The notes below the pieces were generated by a model that made no database searches, had not been told where the DNA came from, and worked only from the letters and a program-made list of their open reading frames with translations. Of a DNA stretch of 64,000 bases, positions 39,225-46,470 are shown piece after piece (position 1 is the first letter of the stretch; every line of letters starts with the position of its first letter). A program made the position numbers and the translations under genes. The DNA is from Pontibacter mucosus (GTDB lineage: Bacteria; Bacteroidota; Bacteroidia; Cytophagales; Hymenobacteraceae). The stretch is taken from the NCBI RefSeq assembly GCF_003054055.1, contig NZ_QBKI01000009.1:1-64000 (forward strand), given 5' to 3'.

Positions 39225-39490
39225 AAGTTATACCAGAGAGTGTCCCCTTGAGGACAAGTGAGACGAGAGTCAAAACTTGCGACCATGGGACTATAGGGGT
39301 GTAAAAGCCAGTGACAAAAGTCTGCCCTTAGTGCAAACACCCCTCCTATACTTTCGGATTTGCAATCCGAAAGTATAGGAACCGCGGATTTGTAATCCGC
39401 AGCGGCTATAGCAATCACCACAAAGGCGGATTACAAATCCGCTTCTAAAAAAGCTCCGGATTGCAAATCCGGAGCAGCAGAAATGACGCG
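39225..39490 (+). repeat. Partial mosaic (copy F) and ATTTGCAAT-type palindromes
   Basis: A TGTCCCCTTGAGG ... CTATAGGGGTG unit split by a ~37-bp cassette (39254-39290). Then palindromes: TCGGATTTGCAATCCGA, GCGGATTTGTAATCCGC with GCAGCGGCTATAG after it, GCGGATTACAAATCCGC and TCCGGATTGCAAATCCGGA. No gene is supported between 39037 and 39514. Confidence 0.75.
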
Positions 39491-39514
39491 TACACGCCCG
39501 TCCCACGGCAATAC

Positions 39515-40285
39515 CTATACCTCGTCCGTGTAGCGGTCTTTGATGTCTACGTTGGCAATCTCGGTGAGTAGCCCGGCAATGTTCTGGGCGGCGGCTTCTA
39601 AAAAGGCTTTGCCTTTCTCGGCGGTAGCTGCTTTGGGGTTGCCTACGCCGGTATCCTCCGTTACCATCGACCAGATTCGCTCCGACCAGGCCCAGCCCTC
39701 GCGTATGCCCTTAATGCGCGACTTACGCTCCGTGCCCTCTCCGGCTTCCTCCAGCGGCAGTACCAAATCAGGGCGCAGGTGCAGCAGCAGGCTGGTTTCC
39801 ATCTCATCGGCATGGTCCCCGGGAACGTCGAAAAACTTTTTACGGTCGGCAGCCTGTATCCAGAAGCAGCTTACCAGGAACATTTCGGGGTAACGCAGGC
39901 CCAGTTCACGCAGCATCGGCTTGAAATCGTTGCCGCCGTGGCTGTTGAGCACCAGCATCTTCTTAATGCCCTGCCGGTTCAGCACGGCCACAATATCGTC
40001 CAGTATGGCCAGCTGGGTGCTGGGGTTCAGGTTGATGTCCAGTTTAATGTCGGCCTGGCCGGTGTTCACGCCAAAAGGTATAGCGGGAAGCACCATCACC
40101 TTAGTGCCGTTCTCCCAGGCTATTTTGGCGGAGGCAGCGGCAATGGCTTCGGCCTCTATCACATCGGTGGCGTAGGGCAGGTGGTAATTATGGGCCTCGG
40201 TGGCTCCCCATGGCAACACAGCCAGGTCCACCTGCTGATCTTTCAGGGCCTTCCAGTTTGTTTCGGCAAGAATGTATGGTCTCAT
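39515..40285 (-). CDS. Creatininase-family amidohydrolase
   Basis: 256 aa. Metal-binding residues of the creatininase/MftE fold: Glu and His in 'WGATEAHNYHLPYATD', and 'NSHGGND' and 'DHADEMETSLLLHL' downstream. Family members open cyclic amides (creatinine) or trim peptides; the substrate here is not known. The AT-rich spacer to the next gene (40286-40436) includes a TATACTT motif and probably divergent promoters. Confidence 0.88.
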   Translation of the reverse strand: MRPYILAETNWKALKDQQVDLAVLPWGATEAHNYHLPYATDVIEAEAIAAASAKIAWENGTKVMVLPAIPFGVNTGQADIKLDINLNPSTQLAILDDIVAVLNRQGIKKMLVLNSHGGNDFKPMLRELGLRYPEMFLVSCFWIQAADRKKFFDVPGDHADEMETSLLLHLRPDLVLPLEEAGEGTERKSRIKGIREGWAWSERIWSMVTEDTGVGNPKAATAEKGKAFLEAAAQNIAGLLTEIANVDIKDRYTDEV

Positions 40286-40436
40286 GATACGTTTTTATAC
40301 TTTGGTTAACACCGCCCGCACGGGCATAAGGTACTAAGATAAGAAAAACATACAGGGGGCGCTTTATATTGTGTTGCTAATTTTACTAATTTACGTCCGC
40401 AGAAAAAGGTACAGAAAAACACAAGCCCTATCGCAC

Positions 40437-40844
40437 ATGATCTTACATCATAACGGACTGATAAAGCTTGAGTATAGCCCTGCAACAGACATTTTGCAGG
40501 TAAATTACCCCGATTTGTACAGCTACCAGCTGACGGAGGTGCGCCACTGCCTCTCCATCATGGTGGAAACCATCCGAAATTACGACGTGAAACGGCTGCT
40601 GCTCGATGCCAGCGTTACCAGCATCCACATCACAGACGAGGAAAACAGCGAGCTAAACCTGAACCTGGCCCGGGAGCTCTCCAAAACACGCCTGCAAAAG
40701 GTGGCCCGCATTCACCCGCTCAGCCCGGTACGCGAAAGTATAGCCCAGAAAAACATCGAGAAGATTTTCCTGTCAGGCATGGTGCCCTACGAGCTCAGAA
40801 CGTTCAGCCATCGCACGGAGGCGCTGGCCTGGCTCCTGAACTAA
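40437..40844 (+). CDS. Small STAS-like protein 1
   Basis: 135 aa from ATG 40437 (the frame is open upstream, but the added residues are a hydrophobic/basic run that looks untranslated). No enzyme motif. Strand-helix pattern with 'KRLLLDASVTSI' in the middle and 'ELRTFSHRTEALAWLLN' at the end, like SpoIIAA/STAS-type domains in Bacteroidota. A clear paralogue lies at 45522-45953, sharing the C-terminal 'ELRxF.H...AL.WLL' block. Function unknown; possibly a protein-interaction module. Confidence 0.6.
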   Translation: MILHHNGLIKLEYSPATDILQVNYPDLYSYQLTEVRHCLSIMVETIRNYDVKRLLLDASVTSIHITDEENSELNLNLARELSKTRLQKVARIHPLSPVRESIAQKNIEKIFLSGMVPYELRTFSHRTEALAWLLN

Positions 40845-40881
40845 ACTCCCCGCAACGGCAGACCTGAAAATTTGAAAGAAA

Positions 40882-40893
40882 TGACGAATGTCA
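40882..40893 (+). promoter_or_regulatory. TGAC-N4-GTCA inverted repeat upstream of ctaA
   Basis: TGACGAATGTCA, a perfect inverted repeat 38 nt before the ctaA start. The form resembles operators of the CRP/FNR superfamily, which often control respiratory genes. A related AAATGACGAAAATCATTT site is at 45121. Confidence 0.45.
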
Positions 40894-40931
40894 GTTCTTC
40901 GTGATTATTTTATCCGGACTTTTGCGGGGTT

Positions 40932-41963
40932 ATGCAGGCATCTACCCCCAACAAAGCGATAATATACTGGCTCCTGAGCGGGGCCCTTCTGATACTGGCC
41001 ATGGTGGTGATTGGCGGCATTACGCGCCTTACCGGGTCGGGCCTCTCGATTGTGGAGTGGAACCTGATTGGGGGCACGCTGCCGCCCCTGTCCCACGAAG
41101 CCTGGCAGGTTGCTTTTGAGAAGTATAAGCAGTTTCCGGAGTACCAGAAGCTGAACAAAGGCATGTCGCTGGAGGGGTTTAAAGCGATCTTTTTCTGGGA
41201 ATACCTGCACCGCCTGCTGGGCCGCCTGCTAGGGGTGGTGTTTATCGTACCTTTCCTGTACTTCCTGTTCTCCAAAAAGCTGACAAGCTGGCTGTTCCGG
41301 AGGCTGCTGTTTATACTTGCCCTGGGCATGGCACAGGGGCTGATGGGCTGGCTGATGGTAAAAAGCGGCCTGGTAGATAACCCGCACGTGAGCCACTTCC
41401 GGCTGGCGGCGCACCTGGCGCTGGCGCTGGCGCTTATTGGTCTCATCCTCTGGACCGTAGCTGACCTGGTCACTATCCGCAGGCAGGGAACACGCAGGAG
41501 CAGCTTGTACCGCCCGGCCTTGCTGGTGCTAGGGCTTATCCTCGTGCAAATAATCCTGGGGGCTTTTGTGGCTGGTCTGAAGGCAGGTTTTTCTTATAAC
41601 ACGTACCCGCTCATGGAGGGCGAGTTCTTCCCGGCGCACCTGCACGGCCACCTGGGCAGCCTGCTGCAGGTGCTGGAAAATGGTGTGGCGATGCAGTTTG
41701 CTCACCGCTGGACCGCTATCCTGGTGCTGCTGGCAGTGGGCTGGTTCTGGTACCGCGCACGCCATACGGTGCTATTGCCGGGTGCCCATACCCTTTTATC
41801 GGTGCTGCTGCTGGTATGCCTGCTACAGGTGGCGTTGGGCATTGTTACGCTGGTGACGGCGGTGCCGGTTAGCCTGGGCGTGCTGCACCAGGTAGTGGCT
41901 GTGGTGCTCTTCTCGGCGGCCCTGCTCCTGCTGCACCAGCTGCGCCACAGCGTATCACGCTAG
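40932..41963 (+). CDS. ctaA: Heme A synthase (CtaA/COX15)
   Basis: 343 aa, eight hydrophobic segments. Converts heme O to heme A for aa3-type oxidases in the inner membrane. Heme-ligand histidines sit in 'EYLHRLLGRLLG', 'HFRLAAHLALAL', 'QFAHRWTAILVL' and 'GVLHQVVAVVLF'. 'GGITRLTGSGLSIVEW' at the N-terminus is diagnostic. The length fits the bacterial COX15 group found in Bacteroidota. ctaB and oxidase subunits are not in the window. Confidence 0.94.
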   Translation: MQASTPNKAIIYWLLSGALLILAMVVIGGITRLTGSGLSIVEWNLIGGTLPPLSHEAWQVAFEKYKQFPEYQKLNKGMSLEGFKAIFFWEYLHRLLGRLLGVVFIVPFLYFLFSKKLTSWLFRRLLFILALGMAQGLMGWLMVKSGLVDNPHVSHFRLAAHLALALALIGLILWTVADLVTIRRQGTRRSSLYRPALLVLGLILVQIILGAFVAGLKAGFSYNTYPLMEGEFFPAHLHGHLGSLLQVLENGVAMQFAHRWTAILVLLAVGWFWYRARHTVLLPGAHTLLSVLLLVCLLQVALGIVTLVTAVPVSLGVLHQVVAVVLFSAALLLLHQLRHSVSR

Positions 41964-42082
41964 GGCTTTCACTATCAATTTTTACTTTCTACAAGCAGTT
42001 CGTCTTCCCGGCTCACGTTTTACAACAGCCTCACAACCAGCCGCCCCGGCAGGAAGTATGTATAGTTTATACTTCCCTGGCT

Positions 42083-42559
42083 ATGACACAGAACGAACAA
42101 TTACGGCAGCACCTGGTAAAGCTCCTTCGCGGCGGGCAGGCCTATCGACCAATCAACGAGTTGCTGGAGGGCCTCACGCTGCAGGAGGCTGGAAAGAAAG
42201 TACACGAATTGCCTTACACCATTTGGCAGCAACTGGAGCACCTGCGCTTTACTCAGCACGACATTCTGGACTTCAGCCGCAACCCCAGCTACCAGGAACC
42301 CACCTGGCCCGACGACTACTGGCCCGCACAGGAGGCACCCGACAGCGAGGAACAGCTCCAGCAAAGTATAAAAGCCATTACCCAGGATCTGGAGGAGATG
42401 ATACAGCTGGTGCAGGACACCAGTAACGACCTGTTCGAGCCCTTTGCGCACGGCCAGGGGCAAACGCTGCTGCGCGAAGCCATGCTGGTAGCCGAGCACA
42501 ACGCCTACCACCTGGGCCAGATAACGCTGCTGCGCAAGCTGCAGGGCACTCTGAAGTAA
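42083..42559 (+). CDS. DinB-family protein
   Basis: 158 aa. Four-helix DinB_2 pattern: His in 'QLEHLRFTQHDILDF' and the C-terminal 'EHNAYHLGQITLLRKL' with His-x3-His. No substrate can be assigned. It differs from the DUF1572 gene at 27590 in sequence but shares the fold. Confidence 0.82.
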   Translation: MTQNEQLRQHLVKLLRGGQAYRPINELLEGLTLQEAGKKVHELPYTIWQQLEHLRFTQHDILDFSRNPSYQEPTWPDDYWPAQEAPDSEEQLQQSIKAITQDLEEMIQLVQDTSNDLFEPFAHGQGQTLLREAMLVAEHNAYHLGQITLLRKLQGTLK

Positions 42560-42917
42560 GGCAGGCAGGTGTAAAGTTTTAGATGAAGGCGTTTTTCAGG
42601 CACCGATTGGTAAGGTTACATTCCTCTCCTCGTAGCCGGGCTACTGGCTGCGCTCTGGTCAGATAACTTTAATAATTTAGGAGGCTGCCATGGTAAGTAT
42701 CTTTCGGATTGCGGATCCGGAAGATCGGAGGGGTTTTTACCGGATGCTTCTTGTGGCAGGTAAATCACATTATTGGCACCCGTTTTTGCATATTCCCCGC
42801 AAGCCGGTACCTGGCAAGTATACCTTTTATGCCGCAACTCTCGTAAAACAAAGTATAAGTTACAGCGGGCGGGCAGCCTGGATTGTACTTATACATGTTT
42901 AATTAAAGAAACCAACT
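42560..42917. other. Spacer with small palindromes, no convincing gene
   Basis: A 70-codon frame (42690-42902) follows an AGGAGG-like run but has no protein-like composition and overlaps a TTGCGGATCCGGAA palindrome near 42707. AAGTATA motifs are present. I do not support a gene here. Confidence 0.4.
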
Positions 42918-43169
42918 ATGAAAAAGATAATGCTGGCAGGTGTAGTAGCCATGGCATCTATGAGCCTGGTAGCCTGCGATAGAACCGATAGAACAACCAA
43001 CATGGAGGCTAAGGATGATAACAAAGTGGTGGTAGACCGCGACTCCGTGGCAACAGAGTATGAAGTAACCGAGACCGTGGTAGAGTATGACACCACCACC
43101 AGAAAGAAAACGGTGGATGCTGATGCCGAACGCGACATCGACAGAGACCGGGACAGAGACAGAGATTAG
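42918..43169 (+). CDS. Small lipoprotein, acidic/basic C-terminus
   Basis: 83 aa. Signal peptide with lipobox 'SLVAC' (Cys20). The mature part is highly charged and ends in an Arg-Asp repeat ('DRDRDRD'). No known domain. Likely a short envelope lipoprotein; role unknown. Followed by a strong terminator. Confidence 0.7.
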   Translation: MKKIMLAGVVAMASMSLVACDRTDRTTNMEAKDDNKVVVDRDSVATEYEVTETVVEYDTTTRKKTVDADAERDIDRDRDRDRD

Positions 43170-43196
43170 TAAGGTCTAAGTAACTATACTCCAACC

Positions 43197-43231
43197 AAAA
43201 GCGCCTGCTCATTTTCTGAGCAGGCGCTTTT
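43197..43231 (+). terminator. Terminator after the small lipoprotein
   Basis: Perfect stem AAAAGCGCCTGCTC / GAGCAGGCGCTTTT with a 7-nt loop. The same 14-bp stem recurs at 44391-44425. Confidence 0.88.
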
Positions 43232-43304
43232 GCTTGGGGGCTATACTTTTCAGTTGATTACCGGCTTAAAATTCTTTCTCTATAGCACTGGATGAAAGCG
43301 CTGT

Positions 43305-44345
43305 AGTGCCGGGTCCAAGCATCCCTGGCCCGAAAATTAACCCCTCCCCAACCCTCCCCCTAAAAACAGGGGAGGGAGTTCTGCTACCCCTATTGTCATC
43401 TCGAGCAGGGCGAGAGCTCTATCGGGAATTCTAGTTATATCTCTCACGAGGGTCGAGATGACAGCAAGGGCGGAAGTTCCTTGTCTCCGGCAAGCAAGTC
43501 CCAGCAGTACCGGGTCCAACCACCCCTGGCCCCTCCTTAGCCAAGGAGGGGAGCCTGTAGTAGCTTTGGCTAAAGTATAAGTTTTATTGTTGCTGCAATA
43601 GCGCGGACAGGTCGCGACCTGTCCCTACAGTGTATAAATCCAGCACACCATTACACCCCTATTGAGCTTTGCTCGCAAGTTTCAAACTCGCGTTCTCACT
43701 TGTCCTCAAGGGGACAGTCTATACTTTCTACTTTTCTGTCATCTCGAACGAAGTGAGAGATCTATCAGGAATTCTGTTTAGATCTCTCCCAAAGGTCGAG
43801 ATGACAGCAGGGGCAGCGGCTCTCACACTTACTCCCTTCTATTGTCTCTATAGGCGATTAACATCCCCCTACCCCCTTCAAAGGGGGACTTTGGCTGAAG
43901 CTCCGTCAGCAGCGGCTATCGACCTTATCCCAGCCTTTGGGTTGAGCGCCTTGTAGATTTCTGGTGCCGCCTTAGCGGCATTGCGACCGAAGGGTAGCAA
44001 AAGAAATGTACACAGCGCGATGCCCTTATCGAGGGCCCCTACCCCCAAGGCGAGGCCTCCCGGCCTTGAGGGAGCCAAAGCCAGAGATGCAACAGTAGCT
44101 GATGTAAGTCTGGAGGATGACCAGAAGCTAGAAAGGATAGCCTGCTTCAAGTGGAAGGAAGCAGGGGCTATGGGAAGTATGGCTAAAGTATAAAGGATGG
44201 CCTACGCGGACTCGGAAGTCCGCAGCAGAGTGGTTCCGGACAAGGATGTCCGGAACAGCAGAAAGTATAAACTGTAGTATAAAAGTATAGCAGCCGTATA
44301 AAGTATGGCTTTTCAAGCCAGTCGGATTGCAAAGCCAACTCCCTT
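43305..44345 (+). repeat. Intergenic mosaic repeat, copy C (longest)
   Basis: Contains two CCGGGTCCAA starts (43315 and 43511), a TGTCATCTCGAG...CTCGAGATGACA-type inverted repeat twice, the palindrome GGACAGGTCG/CGACCTGTCC (43605-43624), a CACCCCTATT unit with a ~40-bp cassette (about 43662-43703), and the core (43908-44170). Core hairpins: TGCCGC-CTTA-GCGGCA (43965-43980), TTGC...GCAA (43981-44000) and the CTCCC/GGGAG stem. Palindromes GCGGACT..AGTCCGC and GTTCCGGAC..GTCCGGAAC follow. Flanked on both sides by copies of the same terminator stem. No gene supported. Confidence 0.82.
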
Positions 44346-44385
44346 CCTCCTGAAAACCCTGATCCGGACAAGTATAAACCTGGTA

Positions 44386-44429
44386 AACCCAAAAGCGCCT
44401 GCTCAGACAAAGAGCAGGCGCTTTTGGGT
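44386..44429 (-). terminator. Terminator of mscL
   Basis: AAAAGCGCCTGCTC / GAGCAGGCGCTTTT (44391-44425) extended by ACCC/GGGT on each side, immediately downstream of the minus-strand mscL stop at 44443. Same stem as 43197-43231. Confidence 0.85.
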
Positions 44430-44442
44430 GGTTGTACTTGCC

Positions 44443-44877
44443 TTACTTCGAGGCGATATGGTGGAGCGAGTCGCGGATTTCGGTGAGCAGCACTTCCTCC
44501 TTGGTAGGGGCTGGCGGCACAGACGGAGCCGCTGCTTTCTGGCGCTTCAGGCTGTTAATGCCCTTCACGATGAGGAAGATGATGAAGGCCAGGATAAGGA
44601 AATTGAGGAGCACCGTGATAAAGTTACCGTAGGCAAACACGGCTCCTATCTTGCGGGCCTCCTCCAGGGCAAGCCCGGTAGGCACCTCGCTGGAGAGGGG
44701 CACATAGAGGTTGGAGAAGTCCATGTTGCCGACTGCCTTGCCCACTACCGGCATTACCAGGTCGTTTACAACGGAGTTTACAATGCCCGTGAAGGCACCG
44801 CCGATGATGATACCGATGGCCAGGTCCATCACGTTGCCGCGCATGGCAAACTCCTTAAATTCTTTCATCATTCCCAT
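44443..44877 (-). CDS. mscL: Large-conductance mechanosensitive channel
   Basis: 144 aa. Pore helix TM1 '[21 protein letters not shown]', TM2 '[21 protein letters not shown]', then a C-terminal amphipathic helix. Opens under membrane tension to release solutes during hypo-osmotic shock. The ~30-residue C-terminal tail is normal. Start ATG 44877. Confidence 0.95.
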   Translation of the reverse strand: MGMMKEFKEFAMRGNVMDLAIGIIIGGAFTGIVNSVVNDLVMPVVGKAVGNMDFSNLYVPLSSEVPTGLALEEARKIGAVFAYGNFITVLLNFLILAFIIFLIVKGINSLKRQKAAAPSVPPAPTKEEVLLTEIRDSLHHIASK

Positions 44878-45120
44878 AAAGGTCGCTTTTTGTTGTGATT
44901 GATAAAACCGGGTGCAAACTGCTAAAAGCCTGGCTGCAAGGGCTTATACGCAATTTTTATATAGCAATATACTGTTTTTTGCTCATTTGCAAGCACCTCT
45001 GGCCCTTTTTTAAGCCTCCTGCCCACACAAAAGGAAAGCGGGATTTTTGCCGCAGCGGTACAAGGCGCAGCGCCAAACTATTACACTTTTCTTATATGCG
45101 CGTAGAATAAAAAAGGGATT

Positions 45121-45138
45121 AAATGACGAAAATCATTT
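45121..45138 (+). promoter_or_regulatory. AAATGA-N6-TCATTT inverted repeat
   Basis: AAATGACGAAAATCATTT, 6-bp arms, in the 360-bp AT-rich gap between mscL and a small ORF. It shares the AAATGACGAA half with the site upstream of ctaA (40880), suggesting a common CRP/FNR-type regulator. The rest of 44878-45237 shows no gene. Confidence 0.4.
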
Positions 45139-45237
45139 TATAAAACTGTGAAAAAATAAAATTTTGTCTTCCAGTTAATAAACCCTGAACCGATTGATAT
45201 GAAGCGAAAGGCTGTTGCATAGGTACTAGGGCTGGAG

Positions 45238-45507
45238 ATGTGCCCTACAGAAGCTAAAGAAATGTTCCGTAATGCGTATATCTATCTGCTCCAGAGCGAT
45301 ACGCAAAGTCTTATGCAGACACTCGACTACAGAGAGACCCTGTACACAACCGACAGGACAACGGAAAAATACCTGATATTTAAATTTATACTGGAGTTGC
45401 TGCTCCACCAAAACCCCAGGCAGCTAGTGAGGCTATGCCCGACGCACCAGTATAGCCTTAGCTGCAGCAGGCACACCACATCTGCTGCCTCGCCACTAAC
45501 TAACTAG
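45238..45507 (+). CDS. Small hypothetical protein
   Basis: 89 codons starting ATG. The middle ('KYLIFKFILELLLHQNP') is hydrophobic-amphipathic, the rest is Ser/Thr/Cys-rich. No recognised domain. Supported only by an open frame, an upstream palindrome and its position convergent with the STAS-like gene. It could equally be non-coding. Confidence 0.3.
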   Translation: MCPTEAKEMFRNAYIYLLQSDTQSLMQTLDYRETLYTTDRTTEKYLIFKFILELLLHQNPRQLVRLCPTHQYSLSCSRHTTSAASPLTN

Positions 45508-45521
45508 CTTGTTGGGGTGCC

Positions 45522-45953
45522 CTAGGCTGCCAGCAGCCAGTTAAGGGCGTCGTTTTTGTGCGCGAAGTCGCGGAGCTCGCAGGGCAGGTGCAGCTGGGCC
45601 GCGAACTCGGGTGTGCTGCGGCCGCCCAGGGGCTGGAAAAGCTCGGGGGCCAGCACGCTGGCAATGCGCGTTAGCCTGCTCTGGCGCAGTATTTTCTCGG
45701 TGCGGTTGGCTATCCAAACCTGGTCCTCCAGGCAGGGCACTATCATGCGGCTGTAGTCGGCAAGCACAAGCTCGGCGTTGTTGTCCAGGATAAACTGGCA
45801 GACATACAGGCTGTATTGCCGGAGCGTGTCGCAGGGCACTACGCCGCGCCACTCGGTGCACACCAGTTTATCATCGACATAGTATCGCAGCGAAAAATGC
45901 TGCTCCTGGAGAGCGGTTTGGTATTGGCGATCACTGAGTACGGTGGCTGGCAT
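45522..45953 (-). CDS. Small STAS-like protein 2
   Basis: 143 aa. Beta-alpha pattern 'AELVLADYSRMIVPCLEDQ' in the middle, and a C-terminal 'ELRDFAHKNDALNWLLA' that matches the paralogue at 40437-40844. No catalytic motif. Probably the same interaction fold. The 517-bp gap upstream (45954-46470) is AT-rich near 45960-46260, with several TATACTT/AAGTATA motifs, and GC-rich later; I see no gene in it. Confidence 0.6.
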   Translation of the reverse strand: MPATVLSDRQYQTALQEQHFSLRYYVDDKLVCTEWRGVVPCDTLRQYSLYVCQFILDNNAELVLADYSRMIVPCLEDQVWIANRTEKILRQSRLTRIASVLAPELFQPLGGRSTPEFAAQLHLPCELRDFAHKNDALNWLLAA

Positions 45954-46470
45954 AGTCGTTCATTTAAGTATATTTACGCAACAAGCGCACCAATGATGTA
46001 TTAATTCAATATTAATTGTGACTTTTTTAGTTAATTTACACTAATTCCCGGATTTTTTACGTGAACGTCCAATTTAGAGGACTGAAAGATGGGGTTTTGA
46101 GGTGGAAAAGGCACAGCGGCTGCCTGCGGGCGCCCTGTTTCAGGTCAATTTTTCACGATTTCACACCTCTTATACTTATATAAATTCTTTATTAAGTATA
46201 GTAAAATTGTGTTTATACCTTGCATCGGACTTATATACGTAGTGCAGGGCATTTATACTTAGAAATTTTTAGCTTGCGGTTCTCCCTCCCCTGCCGGTTT
46301 CGGTGGCGATGTATGGAAGCGGGCCAGCGGCTGCCGCGCCAGCAGGTAGCGGGAATGAACGCCCGCGCCATTGGGTTTCGGGCCGGTTGGGCGTGCAGAA
46401 ACAGGAAGTATAACGTATAACATTTCTGGTTTTAGCGCTCCCGGATGCTGAACCCGGAAGCGCCGGGACA

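Noticed and set aside
42690..42902. 70-codon frame after an AGGAGG-like run
   Set aside because: It overlaps palindromic repeat sequence, has no protein-like pattern, and Shine-Dalgarno signals are not a reliable guide in this phylum.
43878..44150. Minus-strand open frame inside mosaic copy C, with similar peptides in copies A and B
   Set aside because: The frame is shifted between copies (copy A departs after the first third), termini differ, and the conserved unit is the paired DNA, not the peptide. Treated as non-coding.
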